DNA of 64,000 bases from Acidithiobacillus acidisediminis (GTDB lineage: Bacteria; Pseudomonadota; Gammaproteobacteria; Acidithiobacillales; Acidithiobacillaceae): NCBI RefSeq assembly GCF_023277115.1, contig NZ_JALQCS010000001.1, forward strand, positions 1,854,001 through 1,918,000, read 5' to 3'. The notes under the pieces were generated by a model that was not told the DNA's origin, did no database searches, and saw nothing but the letters and a program-made list of their open reading frames with translations. Both the position numbers and the translations under genes were made by a program. Of this stretch, positions 54,941 through 63,660 are shown piece by piece. Numbering within the stretch: position 1 is the stretch's first letter; each line of letters starts with the position of its first letter.

Positions 54941-55963
54941 CTATAGATAGTCGCGAATCAAGATCTCTGCAATCTGCACGCTATTCAGCGCAGCCCCTTT
55001 TCGGATGTTGTCTGCCACTACCCAAAAATTCAGCCCCTGCGGGTGACTGCAATCCTCGCGGATCCGCCCCACCCAGGTCTGATCTTTCCCCGCTGCATCA
55101 AGGGCAGTGGGCCAGCCCCCCGCTTCGTGCTCGTCCCATACCTGTACACCAGGCGCAGTACGCAGCAGGTCCCGCACTTGTGCGGCGCCAAGCTTCTTCT
55201 GAGTAACGACATTGACCGCTTCCGAATGCCCATAAAATACCGGTACACGAACACAGGTTGCGGTGAGCGCCAGATCTGGAATCTCGAGGATCTTGCGGCT
55301 TTCCCACAGCATTTTCATCTCTTCCTTGGTGTAGCCATTATCCTGAAACACATCGATTTGCGGCAGGCAATTGAAGGCAATCTGCTTCGGGAATACCGCA
55401 GCTGGCACTTCTTCTTGCTTGAAAATTCCCAAAGTCTGCCGACCCAGCTCCTGAATGGCACGGCTGCCGGCACCGCTCACCGCCTGATAGGTAGACACCA
55501 CAACGCGTTCCAGACCCACCGCGTCCGCAATCGGCTTGAGCACCAAAAGCATCTGAATGGTCGAGCAATTGGGATTCGCGATGATGCCGCGCGTGGTGTA
55601 GTCGGCAATACGCTGCGGGTTGACTTCGGGAACGACCAAGGGAATATCTTCTTCATAGCGGTAACGGGAGGTGTTATCGATGACCACAGCCCCGGCTGCA
55701 GCGGCTTTTGGCGCATAGATTTCGCTTGCGGACGCGCCTGCGGAGAAAAGCCCGATATCAACCCCTGTCCAATCAAAGTTTGCCGCATCGCGCACCCGTA
55801 CCGACTTGCCGGCAAAATCCAGCGTGCCCCCTGCAGAGCGCTCACTGGCCAACAGGATCAGTTCACTGACAGGAAAATTCCGCTCCGCCAAGATCTCGCG
55901 CATGACTTCGCCAACGGCGCCCGTTGCGCCCAGGATGGCCACCTTGTAGGCATTCTTCTTCAT
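54941..55963 (-). CDS. asd: Aspartate-semialdehyde dehydrogenase
   Basis: A 340-residue ASADH that makes aspartate semialdehyde for Lys, Met, Thr and diaminopimelate. VAILGATGAVGEVMREIL is the NADP-binding start, Cys133 in IIANPNCSTIQM is the nucleophile, and VVSTYQAVSGAGSRAIQEL is conserved. Lies 3 bp behind leuB. Confidence 0.97.
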   Translation of the reverse strand: MKKNAYKVAILGATGAVGEVMREILAERNFPVSELILLASERSAGGTLDFAGKSVRVRDAANFDWTGVDIGLFSAGASASEIYAPKAAAAGAVVIDNTSRYRYEEDIPLVVPEVNPQRIADYTTRGIIANPNCSTIQMLLVLKPIADAVGLERVVVSTYQAVSGAGSRAIQELGRQTLGIFKQEEVPAAVFPKQIAFNCLPQIDVFQDNGYTKEEMKMLWESRKILEIPDLALTATCVRVPVFYGHSEAVNVVTQKKLGAAQVRDLLRTAPGVQVWDEHEAGGWPTALDAAGKDQTWVGRIREDCSHPQGLNFWVVADNIRKGAALNSVQIAEILIRDYL

Positions 55964-55966
55964 TCC

Positions 55967-57043
55967 TCAACTCCCTGCCCGCAATGCCGTCACCACTGCT
56001 TCACCCATCGCCCGGGTACCGATGATTGCTTCTCCCAGACTTGCGATATCGGCGGTACGCTTACCCTGATCGAGGACGCTCTGGACTGCAGACTCAACCC
56101 GCTCCGCCCACCGCTCCTGTTGCAAGGAATGGCGCAACATCATGGCCACCGAGAGGATGGTCGCCAAAGGATTTGCCTTGTCCTGTCCCGCAATATCTGG
56201 GGCCGAACCGTGGATGGGTTCATACATGCCACGCCCCTCGCCCAGCGAAGCCGAGGGCAACATGCCGATGGAACCGGTAAGCTGACTCGCCTCATCCGAA
56301 AGAATGTCACCGAACATATTTCCGGTGAGCAGCACATCAAACTGCATCGGATAGCGAATCAGCTGCATGGCAGCATTATCGACGTACATATGCTCCAGGC
56401 TGACTTCGGGGTATTCCTTACTGACTTCGGTTACCACTTCCCGCCACAGGCGCGTAGTTTCCAGCACATTGGCCTTATCAACGGAACAAACCTTATGCCG
56501 CCGACCCTGCGCCGCGCGAAACGCGATGTGCGCAATCCGACGAATTTCTGTTTCATCGTAGACCATGGTGTTGAACCCGCGTCGCTGCCCGTTCACAAGT
56601 TCCACGCCGCGCGGCTGACCAAAGTAAATATCGCCCGTCAGCTCACGTACAACCAGGATATCGACGTCTCGTACCAGTTCCGGACGTAACGGCGACGCCG
56701 CCAGGAGCTGTGGAAAGATCTGCGCGGGGCGCAGATTGGCATAGAGATCCAGCCCCTTACGCAAGCGCAACAGCCCCTGCTCAGGCCGCTGCGCTGGCGG
56801 CCGCGCATCCCACTTCGGTCCGCCCACCGCGCCGAGGAGGACCGCATCGGCACTTTTGGCCAGCGTCAGAGAACTCTCTGGCAGAGGGTCGTCGTGTGCA
56901 TCGAGGGCCGCGCCACCGACCAGGCCTTCTTCGATTTGCAGCGGCAGATTGGCCAGTTCAGCGACCGTTTCCAGCACGGCGCGGGCAGCGGCACTGATCT
57001 CGGGACCAATACCGTCACCGGGGAAAAACGCAATTTTCTTCAT
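55967..57043 (-). CDS. leuB: 3-isopropylmalate dehydrogenase
   Basis: A 358-residue LeuB of leucine synthesis: [19 protein letters not shown] start, [42 protein letters not shown] and [29 protein letters not shown]. Its ATG overlaps the stop of the upstream unknown gene by 4 bp. Confidence 0.97.
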   Translation of the reverse strand: MKKIAFFPGDGIGPEISAAARAVLETVAELANLPLQIEEGLVGGAALDAHDDPLPESSLTLAKSADAVLLGAVGGPKWDARPPAQRPEQGLLRLRKGLDLYANLRPAQIFPQLLAASPLRPELVRDVDILVVRELTGDIYFGQPRGVELVNGQRRGFNTMVYDETEIRRIAHIAFRAAQGRRHKVCSVDKANVLETTRLWREVVTEVSKEYPEVSLEHMYVDNAAMQLIRYPMQFDVLLTGNMFGDILSDEASQLTGSIGMLPSASLGEGRGMYEPIHGSAPDIAGQDKANPLATILSVAMMLRHSLQQERWAERVESAVQSVLDQGKRTADIASLGEAIIGTRAMGEAVVTALRAGS

Positions 57044-57555
57044 TTCTGCAGGTCCTTACGATAAACAATCCGGATCACGAAGGGATTCTCCGTTCCCGGT
57101 TGGGGATTTTCTGGAATATGGGTGAAGGGATAGGTGCCAGGGCCTAAGCCATGCACGTCTTCGCTGACAATGGACTGCGCTGCAGCGGAAGCTGTCTCCG
57201 GCTTTGCGAGGCTGAAGCGCAAGCCGATCGCCTCCGGACGTTGGCGCGCAGCATCCACATACATGCGCCGGGTAATTTCACTGAAAAGTACCCGAAAAAA
57301 TGCTACTAGGGTGTTCTCTGCCACTCCGCTGTCGGGATGCGCAGCGAGAAAACTCCGCGCGCTCTCCCGCGGGAGAAGTCTCAAAAAATCTGCCCGCACG
57401 ACAAACTCCGACAGAGCCCGCTGCAAAGCAGGATCCTCGGGCAACTGGCCAAACCCTTGATAATGCAGGTAGAACAGAGGCGCAGGAAGAGGCAATTCCT
57501 CTACCCGCTCCTGCGGCGGTACACCAGCATCCACTACCGCGCCGCGCGGCTGCAT
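57040..57555 (-). CDS. Unrecognised protein upstream of leuB
   Basis: A protein of about 171 residues with no family recognised. Landmarks: [73 protein letters not shown] and [32 protein letters not shown]. No membrane segment. The start is uncertain: the frame is open to 57663, but that would overlap mobA on the other strand, so I use an ATG at 57555. The stop overlaps leuB (ATGA), so it is probably expressed with leuB. Confidence 0.55.
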   Translation of the reverse strand: MQPRGAVVDAGVPPQERVEELPLPAPLFYLHYQGFGQLPEDPALQRALSEFVVRADFLRLLPRESARSFLAAHPDSGVAENTLVAFFRVLFSEITRRMYVDAARQRPEAIGLRFSLAKPETASAAAQSIVSEDVHGLGPGTYPFTHIPENPQPGTENPFVIRIVYRKDLQK

Positions 57556-57656
57556 GCCCTGCCCCTTTCCCGTCAACCAGTCCCAGATTGCCAATGCGCG
57601 CCAGCCAAACGTCCCGAAAATTGCGCAAGGATAGCACAATGACGGAGAATTCGAGC

Positions 57657-58247
57657 ATGTCACTTCCTTCTGAATCGTTGCTGCTGCCCATTACTGGGCT
57701 GGTCCTCGCGGGCGGGGCGGGGCGGCGCATGGGTGGCGAGGACAAGGGCTGGCTGTCTTTTGCAGGGCGCCCGCTGGTGCAGCATGCCTTGCGGCCCCTG
57801 CGGTCGCATGCCCGGGAAATCCTGATCAGTGCCAACCGACACCAAGAGCGTTATGCTGCCTTGGGGTACCCGGTGCTTGCCGATGCGCAAGAGGGATTCC
57901 CCGGCCCATTGCACGGCTTGCTTGCCGGGCTGATGGTGGCGCAAGAGGATTGGATTGCCTTTGTCCCTGTTGACGCTCCCCATTTACCGCGAGATCTCCC
58001 GTTGCAACTCTGGCACCAGCGTAAGGGTGTGCCGCTGGTTCTTGCCCGGGATGAACAAAGCGTGATCCCGGTGATTGGGCTGATGCACCGGCGCCTGACT
58101 GGCTTGCTGCGTCTTTTCCTCAGCACCGGGCAAAGTCGGGCCGGTGATTTTTTCGCCCCCATTCCGCAGCACCATCTCCACCTTTCGGCGCTTGCGGCGC
58201 GTAATTGCAACAGGCCTGAGGATCTCGAGGAGTCGTTTGCGTGCTAA
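57657..58247 (+). CDS. mobA: Molybdenum cofactor guanylyltransferase
   Basis: A 196-residue MobA: ITGLVLAGGAGRRMGGEDKGWLSFAGRPLVQHAL is the nucleotidyltransferase signature (LAGGxxxRMGxDKG), then ISANRHQERYAALGYPVLAD and PVDAPHLPRDLP. It attaches GMP to molybdopterin. An ATG at 57639 is an alternative start. First gene of mobA-mobB-moeA; its TAA overlaps the mobB start. Confidence 0.93.
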   Translation: MSLPSESLLLPITGLVLAGGAGRRMGGEDKGWLSFAGRPLVQHALRPLRSHAREILISANRHQERYAALGYPVLADAQEGFPGPLHGLLAGLMVAQEDWIAFVPVDAPHLPRDLPLQLWHQRKGVPLVLARDEQSVIPVIGLMHRRLTGLLRLFLSTGQSRAGDFFAPIPQHHLHLSALAARNCNRPEDLEESFAC

Positions 58248-58726
58248 CGTTAGGTATAATAGGATATAGCGGCGTCGGGAAAACGACCTTATTGTGTTCT
58301 TTGATTCCACATCTGCGTGCTGGCGGGTTGCGTGTCGCTGCCATTAAGGCCAGTCATCATGACGTCCGCTGGGACCAGCCTGGTAAGGACAGTTGGCGTC
58401 TGCAGGAGGCGGGTGCCGAACCGGTACTTCTAGCTGGCCCACAGCGCTGGTATCTGAACCGTGCCGCCGCACCCGGTGACTGGGAGGCCATGTTGGCCAG
58501 CCTACAGCCCCGTCCCGACCTAGTGCTGAGCGAAGGCAATCAGGACTGGCCCATTCCCCGTCTGCTGGTGCATCGCGCGGCCCTTGGCCGGGAGTTGCGC
58601 TGGAACCCTGGAGATCAGGTTCTGGCAGTGGCGAGTGATACGCCTCTGCAGCTGGACGTGCCCTGTCTGGATCTGAACGATCCATCAGCCATCGCTCAAT
58701 TTATATTGCATTGGTATGGAGAGTAA
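58241..58726 (+). CDS. mobB: Molybdopterin-guanine dinucleotide biosynthesis adaptor MobB
   Basis: A 161-residue P-loop GTPase starting from a GTG behind GAGGAG: LTLGIIGYSGVGKTTLLCSLIPHLRAGGLRVAAIKASHHD has the Walker A loop and the conserved IKxxHHD; LVLSEGNQDWPIPRLLVHR is the MobB C-terminal landmark. It assists MobA. Confidence 0.92.
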   Translation: MLTLGIIGYSGVGKTTLLCSLIPHLRAGGLRVAAIKASHHDVRWDQPGKDSWRLQEAGAEPVLLAGPQRWYLNRAAAPGDWEAMLASLQPRPDLVLSEGNQDWPIPRLLVHRAALGRELRWNPGDQVLAVASDTPLQLDVPCLDLNDPSAIAQFILHWYGE

Positions 58727-58730
58727 CCCT

Positions 58731-59969
58731 ATGGCGGCCTGTTGCGACGATAACGAACATGATCCCCGCGCGAAAAGCGTTGACGAAGCCTTACAGATCA
58801 TTCTCGATGCCTCCCAGCCGGTCTCTGATATGGAATGGTTGGCCCTCGATGCAGCGCTCGACCGCGTGCTCGCACAGGACCAACAAGCCTCAGCCCCAAT
58901 TCCCGCCTGGCCCAACTCTGCTATGGATGGCTACGCCGTGCGCAGTAGCGATGGAGAGGCAGCGAGGCGGATAGTTGGCAGCGCATTTGCGGGGCGCCCC
59001 TTCACCGGTTCCGTTGCCGTTGGCGAGGCGGTGCGCATCATGACGGGTGCGATCGTTCCCGAGGATTGTGACACAGTTGTTCCGCAAGAACAGACCGAAC
59101 GCGACGGCGACAACGTACATCTCACTGGCCAGATTCGTAGTGGTGTCAATGTTCGTCACATTGGAGAAGACTTGGCAGGAGGAGAGATCGCACTACCCGC
59201 CGGTACGCTATTACGGCCCAGCCAGATTGGCGTCTTGGCCAGTCTCGGGGTGAGTGAGCTTGCGGTATTTCGGCGGCTCCGTGTGGCTTTTTTCTCCACC
59301 GGCGACGAACTACGGCCCCTTGGAAGCGAGCTACGCGCCGGTGAAATCTATGACAGCAACCGTCATACCTTGCTGGCCTTGCTGCGGCGTCTTGGCGTCG
59401 AGGCCATCGATCTCGGCCGTCTACCCGACGATCCGGAGCGTATTAGTACCACGTTGCGACAGGCCGGCGAGATCGCCGACGTACTGATCACCAGCGGCGG
59501 GGTGTCGGTAGGCGAAGCGGACTACATCGCTGAACTGCTCCAGAGCCTCGGTACCGTCCAGTTCTGGAAAATGAACATGAAACCGGGGCGCCCTCTGGCT
59601 TTTGGACGCATCGGTACGGCGGATTTTTTTGGCTTACCTGGCAATCCAGTCTCCACCATTGTGACCTTCTATCAATTTGTCGCCCCGGCACTGCGCAAAC
59701 GCATGGGGCGCCGCGCACCCTGGACGCTGCCGCGCCTACGCCTCCCGTGTGCGACGGCACTGCGAAAGAAACCGGGGCGCACCGACTTCCAGCGTGGTCG
59801 CTTGGTCCACGGTCCCGAGGGATTGCAAGTGACCACGGTCAAGACGCAATCCTCCCACATTCTTACCGGCATGGCAGAGGCAGAGTGCTTCCTGATTCTT
59901 CCTGCTGAGGCAGGGGATCTCCCTGCTGGCTCCATCGTCGAGGTACAGCTCCTCGAAGGCATGGTCTGA
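58731..59969 (+). CDS. moeA: Molybdopterin molybdenumtransferase
   Basis: A 412-residue MoeA that inserts molybdate into adenylated molybdopterin. PIPAWPNSAMDGYAVRS, IMTGAIVPEDCDTVVPQE, NVRHIGEDLAGGE, EIYDSNRHTLLALLRRLG, VLITSGGVSVGEADY and FGLPGNPVSTIVTFYQFV are all MoeA motifs. The ATG at 58731 has GGAGAG upstream; one at 58716 is also in frame. Confidence 0.95.
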   Translation: MAACCDDNEHDPRAKSVDEALQIILDASQPVSDMEWLALDAALDRVLAQDQQASAPIPAWPNSAMDGYAVRSSDGEAARRIVGSAFAGRPFTGSVAVGEAVRIMTGAIVPEDCDTVVPQEQTERDGDNVHLTGQIRSGVNVRHIGEDLAGGEIALPAGTLLRPSQIGVLASLGVSELAVFRRLRVAFFSTGDELRPLGSELRAGEIYDSNRHTLLALLRRLGVEAIDLGRLPDDPERISTTLRQAGEIADVLITSGGVSVGEADYIAELLQSLGTVQFWKMNMKPGRPLAFGRIGTADFFGLPGNPVSTIVTFYQFVAPALRKRMGRRAPWTLPRLRLPCATALRKKPGRTDFQRGRLVHGPEGLQVTTVKTQSSHILTGMAEAECFLILPAEAGDLPAGSIVEVQLLEGMV

Positions 59970-59970
59970 G

Positions 59971-60612
59971 CTAGTCCAGACCGTGGCGCACCTTGTACGG
60001 TGTGGAATGCGACCAGTGATGCAGAAAATTTTGTGCATATAAGGCGTTGAGCTGCGGATTTCCTCGGAGCACCAGGAGATTCTCGGCGTTGGCCTGTTCC
60101 GCTGCCTTGGTAAAGTTGAAGCTGCCCGTGATAACCGTGGCATCATCGATGATCATGACCTTGTTATGAGCAATGGCATGCTGATCATCGATGCGCAGAT
60201 TCACCCCCTGATTGGCAAAGAAATCAGCGGCAGAATACTTTTGGCTCCGCTGACTCTTGTCCAGCAAGACGCGCAGTTCAACGCCACGCTTCTGCGCCGC
60301 TATTGCTGCTTTCGCGATGGGCGCGCTGGTGAAACTGTAGGCCTGTATCCAGAGACGATGCTGCGCCTCGCTCATCGCGCGGATTACGGTATCTGTTGCA
60401 CCGGCGGGCGGCGAGAAAGCGACTTCGATAGTGCCTTGCGCCGGAATCTTCACCGGCGAGGCTGGCAGGGACGCCCATGCTTCCTGCCATTGCCCCGATG
60501 CCTGCTGCAGACCCGACTGCAATTCTGCCGGCGCCAATACCGCGAGCGCAGCGGTGCTGAGCCCCAATACCACAAAGCCGATCCCGATATGGCGCCATGG
60601 ATTTCCCCGCAT
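59971..60612 (-). CDS. Phospholipase D-family nuclease, exported or membrane-anchored
   Basis: A 213-residue protein with an N-terminal hydrophobic segment (IGIGFVVLGLSTAALAVLAPA) and a single HKD domain: IAHNKVMIIDDATVITGSFNF (H149, K151, D156, then G163-S164). One HKD motif per chain is typical of Nuc-type endonucleases that act as dimers. It is convergent with moeA. The GGGGGAG site sets the start at 60612. Confidence 0.85.
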   Translation of the reverse strand: MRGNPWRHIGIGFVVLGLSTAALAVLAPAELQSGLQQASGQWQEAWASLPASPVKIPAQGTIEVAFSPPAGATDTVIRAMSEAQHRLWIQAYSFTSAPIAKAAIAAQKRGVELRVLLDKSQRSQKYSAADFFANQGVNLRIDDQHAIAHNKVMIIDDATVITGSFNFTKAAEQANAENLLVLRGNPQLNALYAQNFLHHWSHSTPYKVRHGLD

Positions 60613-60719
60613 TTGCTCCCCCCCTCTTTTCCCGCCATTTTCCCGATTGCGACGCGCTTGCACAATGGGGGTGCTTTTCATAGCCTCTCCATAATAGACA
60701 AAGATCCTGGGAGGTCTTC

Positions 60720-62138
60720 GTGACCAGTATCGTCCTCTTTCGCAACGACTTACGTATTGACGACCACCCTGCTTTTGCTCATGCCGCAGCGCGCGGTCCG
60801 GTACTCCCGGTTTTCCTGAGCGACCCCCGGGATGAACGGGGCGCTGCCTATCAATGGTGGCAGCGGCAAAGCCTGCGCAGCCTCGAAAATGCCCTCACCA
60901 CACTGGGTTTGCCACTGGTCTATCGCCGCGGCCCGACCCTCGAGCTCGTCGCGGAACTCGTGGCGCAGACTGCTGCGGACTCGGTTCTCTGGAATCGACG
61001 CTACGCGTGGGAACAACGCGAAACCGATACAGCAATGAAGTCTCACCTTCGCGCCAAAGGCATCACCGTTGAGTCCTTCCCCGGAGATACCCTTAGCGAA
61101 CCGTGGGACCTCCTGCGCGATGGTGCGCCTTATAAGGTCTTTAGTCCTTTCTGGAAGCGCTTTCTACGCGACATCACGGTACCGACACCGTACCCCCGCC
61201 CTCAGCGCCCACAGACGCCTTCCCACATACCCTCCTCAGAAGACCCTGACAGCTGGGGATGGGAGCCCCACGCGCTCGATTGGGCGCAGAGCCTACGGAG
61301 CCATTGGAAGCCGGGAGAGGATGGAGCAACCGAGCGTCTCGAAAATTTTATCACTGATGCGCTTGCAGAATATGCCAGTGGCCGGGATTTTCCCGACAGC
61401 GAGAAGGTGTCTCGCTTGTCTCCCTATCTGGCGCATGGAGAAATCAGTCCTCGGCGGATTTGGCAGAGAATGCGAGAGATTGCTGAGGAACGCCCGAATC
61501 TACAGAAGGCCGTAGACAAATTTTTGCAAGAGTTGGGATGGCGGGAATTTTCCTGGCACCTGCTCTATCACTTCCCCCACTTACCACACTCGCCCTTGCG
61601 TGCGGAATTCATGCACTTTCCCTGGAGCGAGAATGATCAGCTGCTACGCGCGTGGCAGCAGGGAAAGACCGGATATCCCATTGTTGACGCCGGGATGCGT
61701 GAGCTCTGGCAGACGGGTTACATGCACAATCGCATCCGCATGATTGCGGGGAGTTTTCTGGTGAAAGATCTGTTGCTGCCTTGGCAACAAGGAGCAGCTT
61801 GGTTCTTGGATACCTTGGTGGATGCGGATCCGGCCAACAATAACGCATCCTGGCAATGGGTCGCGGGTTGCGGAACCGACGCGGCACCCTATTTTCGCGT
61901 CTTCAACCCGGTGCTGCAGGCGCAGAAGTTTGACGCGGAAGGTCACTACCAGCGACGCTGGCTTCCAGAACTCCAGGGGCTACCTGGCGATCTACTCCCA
62001 GAACCGTGGAGTCACCCGGAGCGACTGCAGGCGCTAGGGGTCCGATTGGGGGAAGATTACCCGCGCCCCATCGTCGATCATCATGCGGCCCGAGAGCGGG
62101 CGTTAGCAGCGTTTGCAACACTACAGGCAGGGCACTGA
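60720..62138 (+). CDS. phr: Deoxyribodipyrimidine photolyase (class I CPD)
   Basis: A 472-residue photolyase beginning at a GTG behind GGGAGG: TSIVLFRNDLRIDDHPAFAHAAARGPVLPVFLSD is the antenna domain; FLQELGWREFSWHLLYHFPHL, GYPIVDAGMRELWQTGYMHNRIRMI, LLPWQQGAAWFLDTLVDADPANNNASWQWVAGCGTDAAPYFRVFNP is the FAD domain. It repairs cyclobutane dimers with blue light. Confidence 0.96.
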   Translation: MTSIVLFRNDLRIDDHPAFAHAAARGPVLPVFLSDPRDERGAAYQWWQRQSLRSLENALTTLGLPLVYRRGPTLELVAELVAQTAADSVLWNRRYAWEQRETDTAMKSHLRAKGITVESFPGDTLSEPWDLLRDGAPYKVFSPFWKRFLRDITVPTPYPRPQRPQTPSHIPSSEDPDSWGWEPHALDWAQSLRSHWKPGEDGATERLENFITDALAEYASGRDFPDSEKVSRLSPYLAHGEISPRRIWQRMREIAEERPNLQKAVDKFLQELGWREFSWHLLYHFPHLPHSPLRAEFMHFPWSENDQLLRAWQQGKTGYPIVDAGMRELWQTGYMHNRIRMIAGSFLVKDLLLPWQQGAAWFLDTLVDADPANNNASWQWVAGCGTDAAPYFRVFNPVLQAQKFDAEGHYQRRWLPELQGLPGDLLPEPWSHPERLQALGVRLGEDYPRPIVDHHAARERALAAFATLQAGH

Positions 62139-62195
62139 AACATGACGTAACAATTGCAGCAACAGCCGTCGGAACTTTCTTTGTTCCCATACCTC

Positions 62196-62201
62196 TAATC
62201 T
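62196..62201 (+). promoter_or_regulatory. Candidate -10 of the first tandem sRNA unit
   Basis: TAATCT lies 21 bp before the conserved TGCGAGCGC block, nearly the same distance as the TAATAT -10 of the second unit (22 bp). No good -35 is visible 16-18 bp upstream, so the promoter may be weak or activator-dependent. Confidence 0.35.
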
Positions 62202-62207
62202 TTTGCA

Positions 62208-62290
62208 AGCAGCTGTGATGGTTGCGAGCGCATGTTTCTTCCTCCTTTGGTGGTTTTGGGCGGCCCTTATGGTGCCGCCCTCTTTTTTTT
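62208..62290 (+). ncRNA. Candidate small RNA, copy 1, with anti-Shine-Dalgarno motif
   Basis: A probable RNA of about 80 nt between phr and the hydrolase gene. It contains the block TGCGAGCGCATGTTTCTT (from 62223), then CCTCCTTT (62241-62248), identical to the 3' tail of 16S rRNA and the complement of AAAGGAGG, and ends in an intrinsic terminator. CCTCC can pair with the GGTGG that follows over a TTT loop with one U-U mismatch. A nearly identical unit follows 138 bp later. No open reading frame is supported. The 5' end is estimated. Confidence 0.6.
62258..62290 (+). terminator. Intrinsic terminator of sRNA copy 1
   Basis: GGGCGGC (62258-62264), loop, GCCGCCC (62274-62280), then T-rich TCTTTTTTTT. 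Perfect 7-bp GC stem. It may also terminate phr. Confidence 0.9.
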
Positions 62291-62309
62291 CCGACCGGTC
62301 GGAATGTTA

Positions 62310-62338
62310 TTGCGCAGAGATCGAGCAAATGCTAATAT
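62310..62338 (+). promoter_or_regulatory. Sigma70 promoter of sRNA copy 2
   Basis: TTGCGC (62310-62315), 17-bp spacer, TAATAT (62333-62338). The predicted start near 62345 gives an RNA of about 75 nt up to the terminator. Confidence 0.65.
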
Positions 62339-62344
62339 TGCCAC

Positions 62345-62419
62345 TCGTAGCCATTTTGGCTGCGAGCGCATGTTTCTTTCCTCCTTTGTGGTTTTGGGGC
62401 TTCTGAAGCCCCTTTTTTT
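62345..62419 (+). ncRNA. Candidate small RNA, copy 2, with anti-Shine-Dalgarno motif
   Basis: Second unit with its own promoter and terminator. The block TGCGAGCGCATGTTTCTT (62361-62378) then T and CCTCCTTTG and TGGTTTTGGG matches copy 1 over about 39 positions with only two compensating single-base indels, while the terminator hairpins are different in sequence. Conservation of the single-stranded block but not of the terminator is what selection on an antisense seed would leave. The downstream hydrolase ATG (62436) lies beyond the terminator. Confidence 0.65.
62396..62419 (+). terminator. Intrinsic terminator of sRNA copy 2
   Basis: GGGGCTT (62396-62402), 3-nt loop, AAGCCCC (62406-62412), followed by TTTTTTT. 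A strong Rho-independent terminator located 17 bp before the next ATG. Confidence 0.9.
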
Positions 62420-62435
62420 GTGTCATCCTGCCCCT

Positions 62436-63206
62436 ATGCAACGGTCTACGGAAACTCTAATGGAGGTCCCGACTCCCAGCAGAGAAATGGTGCGCGCCTA
62501 CTGGCAAGATTCGGGAGCGGGTCCGATTGGCATCTTCCTCCCCGGTTTCGCCTCTGACCTGCGTGGGAGCAAGTCACAACTGCTTGCCGAACGCGCGCAA
62601 CAAAGCCAGCGTTCCTGGCTGCGTTTTGACTACCGGGGAATGGGCATCTCCGATGGGGATTTCACTGCACTCACCATCTCACGCTACGTGGAAGACATCG
62701 GTGCTATCATTCGTGCCCTACCTTCTCGCTCGCTACTGCTGGTCGGCTCAAGCATGGGCGGTTGGGTTGCAACCCGAGCAGCGCAACTCTGGCCAGATCG
62801 TGTCCGCGCGCTCGTGCTGATCGCCCCGGCATTCAATTTCATTCAAGACTATTACGCTGCCTTATCTCCGTCCGCCCAGAGCGAATGGCAACGTTCCGGT
62901 ACGCACGCCTGGCAGCTTGGCGCGCATGGACCGGTATTCTCCTTGGGATTTTCCGCCGTGGAGGATGCCGCACGGCATGATTTACTCGCGGCACCACCCA
63001 GGCTAGACATCCCAGTGACGATTCTACATGGCTCCGACGACGATGCGGTACCGCTGCAGCGTAGCTTTGATTTTGCCTGCCACGCGTGCGCCAGCCTACT
63101 CGCCATACAAACTCTGCAAGGGGTGGGGCACCGACTGCAAGGAGCAGAACCGCAGCTTTTGAGCGCGGTAGATAGTAGCTTTCTCCGAATCACCCATTCC
63201 GGGTGA
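62436..63206 (+). CDS. Alpha/beta-fold hydrolase
   Basis: A 256-residue serine hydrolase. Nucleophile Ser106 in LVGSSMGGWVATRAAQ, acid region TILHGSDDDAVPLQ and catalytic His in GVGHRLQG; FDYRGMGISDGDF is the oxyanion-side loop. It resembles the short palmitoyl-thioesterase/esterase group. The start is uncertain (ATG 62436 or 62460), and a strong terminator sits directly upstream, so its promoter must overlap the terminator or readthrough is used. Confidence 0.8.
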   Translation: MQRSTETLMEVPTPSREMVRAYWQDSGAGPIGIFLPGFASDLRGSKSQLLAERAQQSQRSWLRFDYRGMGISDGDFTALTISRYVEDIGAIIRALPSRSLLLVGSSMGGWVATRAAQLWPDRVRALVLIAPAFNFIQDYYAALSPSAQSEWQRSGTHAWQLGAHGPVFSLGFSAVEDAARHDLLAAPPRLDIPVTILHGSDDDAVPLQRSFDFACHACASLLAIQTLQGVGHRLQGAEPQLLSAVDSSFLRITHSG

Positions 63207-63259
63207 CCCGCACTCCCGCTTTTGGCGCTGACCCTTCTTCCATTATTCTGACGTTCTTG

Positions 63260-63265
63260 TATAAT
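63260..63265 (+). promoter_or_regulatory. -10 element of tRNA-Lys
   Basis: TATAAT, 9 bp before the mature tRNA 5' end. The -35 is poorly conserved. Confidence 0.5.
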
Positions 63266-63274
63266 CCGGCACTC

Positions 63275-63350
<76 letters not shown>

Positions 63351-63359
63351 AATAAAACA

Positions 63360-63396
63360 GGCACTTAGGATGATTTCCTCGGTGCCTTCATTTTTC
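63360..63396 (+). terminator. Terminator behind tRNA-Lys
   Basis: GGCAC...GTGCC (63360-63364 with 63382-63386), with an inner AGGA/TCCT pairing, followed by TTCATTTTT. Confidence 0.75.
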
Positions 63397-63660
63397 TATC
63401 CAACCTATATCCAACCTCAGAGGGAAAACGGGCTATCCGGGCAGGCGGGGTCTAGGTATGCACGACTGGTCCCTGTCCGCATCGCATCCACGCGAGTATC
63501 GCTTACAAACGACGCGGGGCAGTAAATTGTCCAAGGGTGAGGAACGGCAACGCACGTCTCCGCGTAGATAATGGACCCGCGATCACCCCATATCGCAAAG
63601 GCGCGTAAGCGACTACTCAGACGCAGGCACGCCGCTTTTGTTGAAGCTCGAACCCGCTCC
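63397..63660. other. Intergenic region after tRNA-Lys
   Basis: 264 bp with no supported gene. It opens with the imperfect repeat ATCCAACCTATATCCAACCT. The open frame on the minus strand from 63830 is a shadow of the partial gene. Confidence 0.35.

Noticed and set aside
52829-54950. Long plus-strand frames antisense to fimV
   Set aside because: fimV on the minus strand has a signal peptide, LysM-like and TPR-like regions in family order; the opposite frames are composition shadows.
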